Shown piece after piece: positions 1-9,632 of a stretch of 64,000 nt of DNA. The translations under genes were made by a program, and so were the position numbers. Below the pieces are notes generated by a model. It was not told the DNA's origin. It did not search any database and worked only from the letters and a program-made list of their open reading frames with translations. The stretch comes from Acanthamoeba castellanii str. Neff (taxonomy: Eukaryota; Discosea; Longamoebia; Acanthamoebidae), in contig NW_004457503.1 of assembly GCF_000313135.1 (NCBI RefSeq), positions 33,046 to 97,045 on the forward strand, in the 5' to 3' direction. Position 1 is the first letter of the stretch. The number at the start of each line of letters is the position of its first letter.

Positions 1-1915
1 TATTTTTAATCATTTGTTGGTGCAGTGTGATGGGAATACTCATGTCATCAGCCGCTGGCGCCAACACGCTGATCGTGCCGTTCGTGGGCATGCTCTCGGA
101 CCACACTCGCGGACCTTTCGTACACTCGCGTCCCCTGCTGCTGAGCACTCCTGAGCTCTTGCTCTTCCTGAAGCTCACTCCCAGTCGTTGTGCGTACGTT
201 GCATCTGTACCCTTCAGGGGAAGCGCAAGCCCTACATTCTGTTGAGCGCGGCCCTGGCGTGTGGCGGTTTGCTGTGGTTGCCCCATGCTACGGGACTACC
301 CGACCTCGTAGCCTCGTACCTCATGCTGGGCATTGGTAACGCCTACGATGCTCTACTTTCTGGGCTGCACTGGAATCGGAAGTGGTCTCACTCTCTCCCC
401 TTCGTGGTGCAGGAGCCAACATGGGCCTGCCGGCCTACTTTTCGCTCATGCCGGACAACGTGCCTCTCCATCAGCGAGGCATGGCGTCAGGTTTTTCACC
501 CAACTGCTTGCACACGCTACAACCTTTCCTACTCGCGCGTGCTGACTGATCTCGTGCGTGTGCGTGTGCGTGATTCACACTGTCAGGCTGGTCCATGCTG
601 TTTTACTCGCTGGGCGGCTTCTCGGGTGGAGTGTCGATGGGCTTTCTGCTGACGGCGTAACCACTTCTGCCTGTCCTTTGCTTGCTGTGATATTCGCTCA
701 CCCGGCTACATGTCATGCGCGCAGGACGAGCTACGAGGTGTGCTCCTACGTGATCGTGGGCGTGATGTTTGGAGGTGTGGCCATGTTGATCGCCTTTTCG
801 CCCGACTCTACTGTCGACCGCAACAAACTCCCCGCGAAAGAAGTGGATGAGACGGGCATACGCGCTGATGCCAACATCAACGGTGAACAGCGAAAGCACA
901 AGCGACCGTGGACCCTCGGGCGAGTCATCAAGGTCACCCTGCTGGCCGTGGGCAAGTACTGCTACAGCTACTTCACTCCCTTCTTCATGGGCGACTTCAT
1001 GTGGGCCTGGCTATCGACGGGCTTCTTTTGGACGGGTTCCTACACGCTCTCCAACTTCATGCAGTTCTACTACGCCGTAAGTGCTTCTTCACCTCGCCTC
1101 CTTCTTTCAGTGCAGTCTTAATCTCATACCTGCTTCATGCTCTGTCTTTTCATACAGGACGCATTTACGCAGCCATACCACATCTTCAATGCCATCACGA
1201 TCAGCAACGCAGAATCAGGTACGCACGTTCACTTCTGGGTCTCTAATTCTCGCACGAGTTGTGCACTAACCGCAAGGTGAATTCACATGCACAGCGATGT
1301 CCGTGTACACGGGCTTCAACGTGGTGGGGACGCTGCTCTTCAGCCTGCTTTCGGGCAAGCTGATCGACGGGTGGTTTGGTTATCGCTTCACCGACACCCT
1401 CGGCGCCTTGGTGGTCGCCGCGGGAGTGGGCGTCATCGCTTCCTCCACCATCTACGAGGTCACACTCGTAGGAGGTACACTGAAACGCACCATTCACACG
1501 ATGATACGCAAACTTACTGCTTACCTTCGATCTTCCCTTGGTACAGGCTTTCTGGCTGGCTGTGGGACAGGACTGGCAACGTCAGCGCAGATGGCGCTCA
1601 ACTCGCGGGTACTGTCGAAGAACGACAAGAATGAGGACGTCAGCAACGCCAAGGATATGGGCATGATGAGCAACAACACCAACCTGGCGCAGATCCTCGC
1701 CACCTCCGTCAACGGGTTCCTTCTCGACTACTTCAAGGAGTACGTGCAACACGCTTGCCTCTTTGCCAGCTGCGCAACAGGCCTGACAATACTGACTCAA
1801 TCGCAGGCACCTCACGGACGGCAGGCGAACCAGCTATGTGGTCGTGTACGCAATTGGTATCGGATATCTCCTCCTGGCTGCCCTGCTTATCTGGCGCGTG
1901 CGCGGTGTTCGATAG
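1..1915 (+). CDS. MFS sugar/cation symporter-like transporter (5' partial)
   Basis: Multi-pass membrane transporter of the major facilitator superfamily; likely substrate a sugar or glycoside, by resemblance to the GPH/sucrose-transporter group. The N-terminal part precedes the window. Nine exons can be joined in phase: up to 119, 218-335, 413-490, 587-656, 725-1076, 1158-1218, 1295-1474, 1547-1739 and 1807-1915. The strongest signature is the cytoplasmic loop motif LSDHTRG..GKRKPYIL, split by the first intron, which matches the LSDRT-x-GRRRPYI loop of these carriers. Later segments (GANMGLPAYFSLMPD, SMLFYSLGGF, TGFNVVGTLLFSLLSG, MNNNTNLAQ-like stretch) are amphipathic and transmembrane as expected. 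The protein ends in a transmembrane helix and a short basic tail (WRVRGVR). Substrate cannot be told from sequence alone. Confidence 0.8.
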
Positions 1916-3268
1916 CGGTCGTGATGGGATCCGGTCCGAGGGACGTTATGTGGTGCCTTAATGCAATACGCGAAATTCGAGAGCAAGTTGTTGGTCGTCA
2001 AGGGCCATGAACACCCCAAAAGGCGAACACATAACACTACCGGAAGACCTGCAGATACCAGTTCTTGCCTTCTCTTACGTACTTCTGCTACCACACAACG
2101 GTGTACCATTGCAAATGGAAGCTTCAAGCTCGCCAGCGGCACAACTCACTTGCCCTCGCTCCGGCTGCGGTCATCATCACCGTTCGCCCACACACACAGC
2201 TGTTGGTAACCCTAAACCCAGTTGAGGCAAGGTGAACAGCAAGGGGAAGGCCTTGCTTTGATGCATTAGCTCTTCCTTTTTGTCACAAAGGACAAAATAA
2301 AACCCCTGGAAAAACCAGTGTGGTAAGGCCAGAGGCTTCCACTTGCTCATCCTCTGCCTTTTTGCTGCCCTTTTCGTCCTTGCCAACACCACTGTCTTCT
2401 TTTAATTCCAGCACACTCTCATGTGGACCAACAAGACCAAGAGTGGTGTGTGGAGGTGTTTGACATGCCAGAGGAACTGACCAGGCACTGGGGATAGCAT
2501 CATCTTTGGTAGTACTGATGAGTGGGAGGAGGTGCTGGTGTATGGGGGGATACACTATCCACCCTGGTATGCTAGCAACTGGAACAAGCCCCTCACCATC
2601 CTGCTGCCTCCTTACAACATATGAGTGTGGAAGTGTGACCTGACAGGGAATTGTTGACAACAACTGCCACAGCATCTCCTTCAACAGATTCATCCACCAT
2701 GCCCAACACAAGGCCAGCAACAAGTAGGCTATCTGCATTGGCACTGGGGCTACCATGGCCCATCATGCTACTTTGACATAGTTGGAGTAGACAAAGAATG
2801 TGAAAACCTCAGGAGGTTCCCAGAGCCATGGCAACAAGTTTTACATTGAAAAAGCTTCATGTGATCATTAATGTTGATGATGGTGATGTGTGTTGCAGCT
2901 TGGGCCAAGGTGGTGATGGTGGCCCATTTCAACACCCAGGGCTGGGTGGAGACAACACAGTGTGGGGCACCATGGTGCACATCAACCTGAAGGGCAGTCC
3001 TGCATCAATCCTCAACTCTCATGTCAACCTCTTCAACAGCTGGGTCCTCCTCTGATGAGGCTCCACACCTGTCAAGCAACCTGACACCACCTCTTGCAAA
3101 AGGAGGGCTGAAGTGCAGTGAGCAGCCTCCCCATTCTTCAAGTGTTTTGATGACTCATCACCCAATGAACATTTTCATATAAAATGCTTGTGTTCGCCAC
3201 ATCAGCACCTATTTTTCTTCCCTACCCACACAGACCACAACCTACCAAGAAGCTGAGGATTGAGCTTC
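1916..3268. other. Gene-poor stretch with a CpG-depleted segment (about 2225-3190)
   Basis: No conserved protein is recognisable on either strand. From about 2225 to 3190 the base composition changes: CpG dinucleotides nearly vanish while TpG and CpA are abundant, unlike the CpG-rich flanks. Several open frames of 60-160 codons exist (for example 2283-2756 on the minus strand) but none resembles a known family or continues across plausible introns. The pattern would fit an old, methylated and decayed insertion, but no terminal repeats or target-site duplication could be identified by eye. Confidence 0.5.
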
Positions 3269-3580
3269 ATGGGGGCGTTATCAGTGACGGGCGTGCTCAA
3301 GAACTTCTTAGGCCCACTCCTTCTCCCAATTGGTGGCGCGGTGGCCGCACTCGTCATGACTCTCTTGCTCAGCCCCACCCCGAGCAGTCGGTTCGGCACG
3401 CCCAACACGGACACTCTCCAGACACTCAACGTGAGCGTCCCACTGGGCTTCCTCCTAGGCGCCGCAGCTGCAGCTTTATTCTTCGGTTGGAAGAGCCTGG
3501 GCGTTCCTGCTGTGGTGGCGCTCATTTTCGGCCTCAAAGTCTTCTTAGCGAAGCGCAAAACATCCTACGACAGTATCTGA
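3269..3580 (+). CDS. Small hypothetical membrane protein, 103 aa
   Basis: A single uninterrupted frame opens at the ATG at 3269, just past the CpG-poor segment, and ends with a TGA at 3580. The product has three hydrophobic stretches, roughly residues 9-32 (FLGPLLLPIGGAVAALVM), 52-72 (VPLGFLLGAAAAALFFGW) and 75-92 (VPAVVALIFGLKVFLA), separated by a polar loop containing TPNTDTLQTLN, and finishes with a basic tail (AKRKTSYDSI). The Gly/Ala-rich helices suggest a compact helical-hairpin membrane protein. No family is recognised and no function is proposed. CpG content is normal, in contrast to the DNA just upstream, which supports this being a resident gene rather than part of that segment. Confidence 0.55.
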   Translation: MGALSVTGVLKNFLGPLLLPIGGAVAALVMTLLLSPTPSSRFGTPNTDTLQTLNVSVPLGFLLGAAAAALFFGWKSLGVPAVVALIFGLKVFLAKRKTSYDSI

Positions 3581-3687
3581 TTGTCTTCGATCCCCTAACT
3601 TTCGTTATTGATTAATGACATCCTTGCTTTCGCAGAAGTTCATCTTTCATAAATCCAAGTATTTCCCCTGACAAATATTTAATATAT

Positions 3688-5383
3688 ATGGGACGAAAAC
3701 AACGTCGTCAAGGTAACCCCAAGAAGGCACAAGAGAAAACAAAAAGAAATCGCATTTACGCCTTTTATTTGCAGGCCGCAGACGAGCACAGCGGCTGGTG
3801 TGGGCACCGGTGTTCTTGGCGCTGTTCGCACGCAATGTTGTGGTCTCGTGGTGCATTGGCGAGTCATCTTTTGGTACCTGCCCTCCTGCCTGCTTGTTGT
3901 CGATTTTTCCTCACCCTTTTTACCCTACTGTAGGCTGGGCGCTCGCGGGGTCGTTCACAGACGCCTTGGGAGGTTTTTCCTCGTTTCGTATGCCCTCTTC
4001 ACCGTCGCCTCCTCGCGCGAGGTAAGTCCTGACCTCCGAAGTAAGTCCTGACCTCCTCCGATCGCGAGTACCTCAGTTACAACCGGTGGTAACACACCGG
4101 TGATTACCTGGTGTGCTGCTAGGACGCCAACACAATCACCAGTGCTTGGGTAGCCGGGGCGTTGGCGGGCTGTGGCCTGGTACACTGTGCCTCGGGGTTG
4201 GACCCCGCCAAGCAGTTGGTGTGGCTGCACGATGGATCTGTGCTGAGGCACCTGACGGTGGTGGCCTGCGGCGCGGCGGCGCTGGTGGCCCACTCGCTGC
4301 TTCCGATCGCGCTCGCCACCCCTTCGCCGACGCAGTTCATCAAGGAGATCGAAGAGCGGCGGAACCAGGAGACCTTGCTCACTTCCCAGGTGAGACTAGC
4401 CTCACTTCTTCCTCTCACCACGCGCACTCACTCGCACCGACAATGCAGGTCCAACGTAGTCTGTTGTTGCGCCAGGTGACGCGCGAGATCCGCAAGAGCC
4501 TGTGCGTGGAGGACATCTGCGCCAATACCACCAACCAGTTGGGCCAGGCCTTCGGTGCCGATCGGTGTGCCATGTACCTGTGCCAGAACGAGGCGGAGGT
4601 CACAGACCAGACGATGTCGCCCTCATCGACGCCAGAATCCGCTGTGGGTTGATCGGCTGAGTGAGTACGTGCGGCCCGAGGAAAACTTCTGCTCCCCAAG
4701 CACGGAGGAGGACAAGCCCCCGCTGCACTTCATTCCAGGGTACGCGCACGCAGAGTCATCTCTCAACTCGCACCGTGGCACCGCCCCAGTGTTGTTGACG
4801 TACTCTCCTGACTCGTCAGAGTTCGCAAGCGATCCATCGCAACAGCCATCGACTTCGCGCAGATGAAAGTGGCCAGCCCTGAAGGACCTGAAGGTTGTTC
4901 TTCCATATGCGCTCTTGAAGGCGGAATGCTGATGCCTCAATTGATCGGTTGCAGAGGTGGAGATGGACGCACGCTTCGTGGAGTACTTTGCGTCGCGCAA
5001 TGTCGGTTCCATGCTGTGCGTTCGCGTGCCATACCACGACGGCACGTTTGCCATCATGCTCCTCCAGTTGTACAACTCTTCGGTGGGCCGCGTGTGGCGT
5101 GAGGACGACATGCTCCTCCTTCAGGAAGCCAGCGCACAGGGTACCTTCCACCACCCGCCCAACCATTCATTGCGCACGCCTCCCCGAGGACTGCTGACAC
5201 GCGGCCTAAACGTCACCAGTCGAGATCGGCCTGTCGCATGCGCGTGCCTTTGAGGAGGAACGCAAGAGCAAGGAGCTGGCCTGGCGGAACGCGGCGTTGG
5301 AACAGGAGAAGAAGATGGCCGAGACGGCCTCGCAAGCCAAGTCCGTGCAGAATTTTTATTTTTATTTTTATTTTTATTTTTAG
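3688..5383 (+). CDS. Truncated ethylene-receptor-like sensor (membrane sensor + GAF, no kinase)
   Basis: First of three related sensor genes. Readable parts, in order: hydrophobic N-terminal exons including [16 protein letters not shown]; an exon with [11 protein letters not shown], matching the Cys-x3-His copper site of plant ethylene-binding domains (CGATH in ETR1); a third membrane helix and linker ending [11 protein letters not shown]; and a GAF domain ([17 protein letters not shown] ... [16 protein letters not shown]). The reading then continues through a coiled coil ([12 protein letters not shown] ... TASQAKS) that in the two paralogues leads straight into the HisKA box. Here it runs instead into an ATTTTT repeat and stops at 5383. 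Joining the GAF exons needs an unusually short 37-nt intron (4599-4635) or implies a frameshift, and the 5' exons do not join cleanly in one frame. It may be a kinase-less receptor or a decaying gene; the start is uncertain. Confidence 0.55.
4022..4056 (+). repeat. Tandem duplication of a splice-donor sequence
   Basis: The 16-nt string GTAAGTCCTGACCTCC occurs at 4022-4037 and again at 4041-4056, separated by GAA. Both copies begin with a perfect GTAAGT donor, so the exon ending at 4021 has two competing donors offset by 19 nt. Only the first keeps the frame expected from the paralogous genes. Confidence 0.85.
5351..5382 (+). repeat. ATTTTT hexanucleotide array
   Basis: About five head-to-tail ATTTTT units. 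The array encodes alternating Phe-Tyr in the frame of the upstream sensor gene and supplies its stop codon at 5381-5383. It lies 45 bp before the CIA2 start codon, so it also forms part of that gene's upstream region. Confidence 0.9.
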
Positions 5384-5427
5384 CCGCGAATCTTTATTTT
5401 CAGTTTGTAAAACGAACAACACAGAAG

Positions 5428-6065
5428 ATGGAGAGTGAGCTTATCAATCCCAACCCAACGGTGTACGCGGTGAAGGAGGTGCTGCACCAAAGGCCATACG
5501 CGGAGACGGACGATGATGAAGAGATGTCCGAGGAGATCGATGCGCTTGAAATTTTCGACCTCATCCGACGAATCAACGATCCTGAGCATCCACTCACACT
5601 GGAGCAGCTCAACGTGACCCAGCACGATCTCATCCAGGTCGATAACAGCAACAGCCAAATCAACATCAGCTTCACCCCAACCATCCCACACTGCTCCATG
5701 GCCACCCTCATCGGATTGTGCATCAGGGTCAAGCTTCTCCGCTCCCTGCCCTCTCGCTTCAAGGTGCCACCTCAACCACACAACAAGTTTTTCTACTCAT
5801 TACAGCTTGATTGTCTATTTATCACGTATTTAAAATGCATTTATTTGTGCACTTCAGGTGGACATCCGCGTTGCTCCTGGCTCGCACGCCTCTGAAGACG
5901 CTGGTACGCCTTGCTGCACTTTCCAAGCGTGTGCCCCTTGCATTGTGCTGATCAGCTCTTTGTGCAGTCAACAAGCAGCTCAACGACAAGGAGCGAGTAG
6001 CGGCCGCGTTGGAGAACGCCCACCTCGTGGACGTGGTCAACACCTGCATCGCCCAAACCGACTGA
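5428..6065 (+). CDS. CIA2: MIP18-family cytosolic iron-sulfur assembly factor
   Basis: Subunit of the CIA targeting complex, which hands 4Fe-4S clusters to cytosolic and nuclear apoproteins such as DNA polymerases and helicases. Three exons join in phase: 5428-5763, 5858-5903 and 5968-6065. The first encodes the family signature [19 protein letters not shown], [12 protein letters not shown] and the reactive-cysteine motif [18 protein letters not shown]; the second encodes [15 protein letters not shown], and the third the end ([16 protein letters not shown] ... NTCIAQTD). Total length, about 158 residues, is normal for CIA2B/FAM96B. The start ATG is preceded by CAGTTTG and has an acidic N-terminus ([11 protein letters not shown]) as in other CIA2B proteins. 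It is immediately downstream of the truncated sensor gene. Confidence 0.93.
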
Positions 6066-6143
6066 TTCCGCAAAGCAACAACAACAACAACCACCGTCCG
6101 AGACAAAGCTGTAGATAGCACCAACGAATGATCAAAAAAAATG

Positions 6144-6160
6144 AATAAAATTTAAATAAA
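6144..6160 (+). terminator. Probable polyadenylation signals of CIA2
   Basis: Two AATAAA hexamers (6144-6149 and 6155-6160) lie 79-95 nt after the CIA2 stop in a locally AT-rich stretch, before the next gene's start at 6214. Confidence 0.6.
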
Positions 6161-6213
6161 ACTTTAAATAATTACAAAAAAGGCAACTCCGAGTGGGTTG
6201 TCCAGCCACTGCG

Positions 6214-8929
6214 ATGGGTGAGGTGCGGCGAGGCGAGGCTGCCGACAAGGATGCCCGACCCAACAACAAAAGATGGTGCAGCTGGCGAAGGGGCGGGTTG
6301 TGGCTCGGGCGTGGAATGAGGAGCGACTTGCGGAAGCGAGTGCCGCTTTGGCCCCGCGACTGGCTTGACGGTCTTCACTTTCGCGTCTTGGCCTCCATCG
6401 TCTTCATGTTCTTCTCCTCTGCCGCCCCCGCAGTCACCTTCGGTCCGCCCCTCCTTCTCATCTTCTTCCATTCTGTCTTTTTCTTTTTGGCCTTCTTCCT
6501 TGATGCACGTGCCATGCCCTGACGAGTGTCGTGCGCGTGTCGTGTCCCAGGCCAAACTATGCAGGACGACACGGAGCACCAGATCGGCGTGGTGGAGACG
6601 CTGTTCTCCACCGCGCTGTGCGGAGTACTCTTCGCCGTGGTGGGTGGGCAGCCGCTGGTGGTCCTGGGCGTGACCGGCCCGATCGTGATCTTCACGCGCA
6701 CCATCTACTCCATCGCCAAGGACCTCGACCTGGACTTCCTCCAGTTCTATGCCTGGATCGGTGCGCGCACTCATCACCATCATCATCTTCTTCTTCTTTT
6801 ATCGTTTCTCTGCATTCCAGGACTGATCATCACCCACCGACACCACACCACAACAGGCATTTGGTCGGCGCTGATGCACTGGGCGTTGGCCTTGGCCAAC
6901 ACGTGTAGGCTGTTGAAGCTGGTGACGCTGCTGTCGTGCGAGACCTTTGGCGTACTGATCGCCATCATCTACATCAAGGACGCCGTGACCGGCTTTGTCG
7001 ACTATTTCAACGACTACCCGGCGGACGCGGCCTTTGCCTCGCTTCTTGTGGGCCTCGGCACCTTCTACGTCGGTAACACCCCATTCCTTCCCTTGCAGCC
7101 GCTTCATTCTCAACAACGATGATTAACTCTGGCCGCTTTCCTTTCTCCCATACCGCCAGCCATGACGCTCGACGGGGTGAAGCAGTGGTCGCTCTTTGTG
7201 AAGCCGATCAGGCAGATCATCGCGGACTACGCCATGGCCATCGCCATCGTCATCTTCGCGGGGCTCAGCTACGCGGGCAAGCTCGAGGAGTCTAACATGC
7301 CGCGTCTCGACGTGCCTCACCAGTTCCAGACCACGACCGGCCGTGGATGGTACGCACCACAGCTCGTCAAGGACATGCAGGCGCTGCAGCCCCAAGTACG
7401 ACTCATCAGTTTCGTTTCGTTGGCTCGTTCGCGCAGGCTCGTTCACTTCTGGGAGCTGTCCCCGAAGGGCGTCTTTGTGGCGCTAGGACCCGGCATCATC
7501 CTCACCATCCTCTTCTTCTTCGATCACAACGTCTCGTCGCTCCTCTCGCAGAAGCGCGAGTTCCACCTCAAGAAGCCGCCGGCCTACCACTGGGACTTCT
7601 TTGTCCTTGGCGTCACTGGTTGGCTTCCATCCATTGCACTTCTCGCTACACCTCCTGTGATGTGAAATGTGTGGCACAGCACGCGTGTGAACTCACAATC
7701 GATCAACGTGTGCGCAGTGGTGATGTGTTCGCTGCTGGGTCTGCCCTTTGCCAATGGTCTGATCCCACAGGCGCCGCTGCACGTCTACTCCCTGGCCACC
7801 ATCAAGGAGACCTACGAGGAGCGCAAGAAGGGCGATGTCCTCATCACCAAGCGAACGGAGGTGTGGACCAACGTCTACGAAAACAGGTGGAGCCTTTGTC
7901 TCCCACTCCCACTCCTACCGCCTTCTCTCCAAGTGTGGTACTGCGAAACACTAACCATTCCCCGCCCTCTTGATGAACAAATCAGAGTGTCGCCCCTAAT
8001 GCAAAGCGCGCTGATCGGCATAGTCCTGGCGCCCTACCTGCTCGAAACCGTTGGGCGAATCCCCAGGTGCATGCACACCGATTTGCCGCCCACACACCTG
8101 CACCTCAGACACTTAGCCTCTTCTGTATATATGGTCAGGGGTGTTCTGATGGGCCTGTTCCTGTACATGGGCTTCGCGTCGTTCCGCAACAACCAGTTCT
8201 TCGATCGAATCCTGCTGCTCGTGGCGGACCCCGTGAAGCGGGAGAAGGTGGTAAAGGAGCCCTACCTCTACTCGGTGCCGCTCAAGGTGATCGTTGCCTT
8301 CACCCTCCTCCAGCTCCTCTTCCTCGGCGGCGTGGTGGGCATCACCGTCAGCGACACGCCCGCGGCCATCGCCTTCCCTGTCTTCATCACGCTGGCCGTC
8401 CCCATCCGCAAGTGGCTCCTCCCTCGCATCCCGGGCTTCACTCACGTACGCCCTTCGTGCCCTGTATCGCTCTGTGCATGGGCGTGCGCGTGTGCGTGTG
8501 CGTGTGCGGCTGACCCTGGATTTCTCGCTGGTACGTAACAGGAACGCCTCGACGCAATGGACCCCTACGTTGTTGACGAGAAGGACCAGGCGCTGTTGGA
8601 CGTACGTGGGCTGCCTGCTCTCTCAAGAAACCATTAGCTGCGCTCATTCTGGCGCTGGACAGGAACCGGACGACCTGGACGACGCCGATGGCCAGGACAA
8701 CGACCTCGAACTTGCCACGATCGAAGACCGAACGAATGGCGACGACGCCAGTTGCTCCGATGTCGGTGGAGGCACCGCAGCCTCCGTTGCCGACCCCATG
8801 GAAGAAGGAGAGGCCGCTGAGCTTATCCAGCACCTCACTTCAACCTCCCCGGAAAGGGCCGAGAAGGATGGTGGCTCAGAAGACGAGAATGACGCCAAGG
8901 GTTCGGAAGAGGAGGATGCCGACAGATAA
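6214..8929 (+). CDS. SLC4/BOR1-family bicarbonate or borate anion transporter
   Basis: Multi-pass plasma-membrane or endomembrane anion exchanger of the band-3 superfamily. About ten exons join in phase. Family signatures in order: RDWLDGLHFRVLASIVF at TM1, then TEHQIGVVETLFSTALCG and GGQPLVVLGVTGPIVIF (the TM3 binding-site region), TMLDGVKQWSLF-like loop, FFFDHNVSSLLSQKREF and LKKPPAYHWDFFVLG. The last two are near-invariant in band 3 proteins. After the gate domain come LLGLPFANGLIPQAPLH and FLYMGFASFRNNQFFDRI. The tail is acidic and low-complexity (from about 8660), ending GSEEEDADR. There is no large N-terminal cytoplasmic domain as in animal AE1, so it is closer in layout to plant and fungal BOR1. 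Whether it moves bicarbonate, borate or another anion cannot be decided here. The ATG at 6214 is the first in frame; 6316 is an alternative. Confidence 0.92.
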
Positions 8930-9632
8930 CGCAAACGACGTCTTGCTTAGGCCGCGGCCACTGGCTGCGCGGAGGGGGGCTCTCGAGGGGGAGGCTCGAC
9001 CAGGCGAGGAGAGCTCTGGACGACTGACACATGATCAGCGACCCAGAGAGAACCATCCGACTGCGCGGTTGCTTGTGGTCAGTCGTACTAACTCTTTGTC
9101 ATTGCCCGAAATACTGGACACCAGTTGAGCGGTGGTGCCGCTCGCGAGCGGACCTCCATTCCTCTTTCTCTCCTCCTGTGTACAGAAACTGTAGTTCGCG
9201 CCCTTGCCTATTCTTCCGTGCATAGAACATCCATTTTCTTCCATTAGTAGAGCATGACGCGTATCTTCCTTTCTGTGACGCGTGGAGGTGCATACATAGC
9301 CGCAAAATGAGAAAAAGTGAGCCACCCCAAAGCGAAGTCAGCCAGGTCAAGAGGTTCAGTCACTCAGGAGGCCCAAAAACAGCATAATCCCACGGGTCTC
9401 CAAAGCCAGATCACCGGCGGCCGTGATCTGGCAGGTCGACAGCAAAGATAAGATAAAGACGTTCTTCCGGCCGCGGTGCGATCGAGTGCAGAGTGTTCGC
9501 CCACAGGGCCAGTCGGCACTCGACTGAAACCGTCCACGAGACGCAAAGCCGCAGCAGAGCAGGAGCAGAAGCAGAAGCACAGGTCAGAGAGAGTGAGAGA
9601 AGAGAGAGAGAAAGAGTGGAGAGAGGAAGGTG
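8930..9632. other. Intergenic region upstream of the second sensor kinase
   Basis: No conserved coding sequence seen on either strand. It holds a purine-rich GAGA stretch (about 9583-9620) directly before the start codon of the next gene and probably contains that gene's promoter and 5' UTR as well as the transporter's 3' UTR. Confidence 0.5.

Noticed and set aside
6172..6786. 204-codon minus-strand frame over the anion transporter's 5' part
   Set aside because: Charged low-complexity product, no homology, and fully overlapped by the conserved SLC4 exons on the plus strand.
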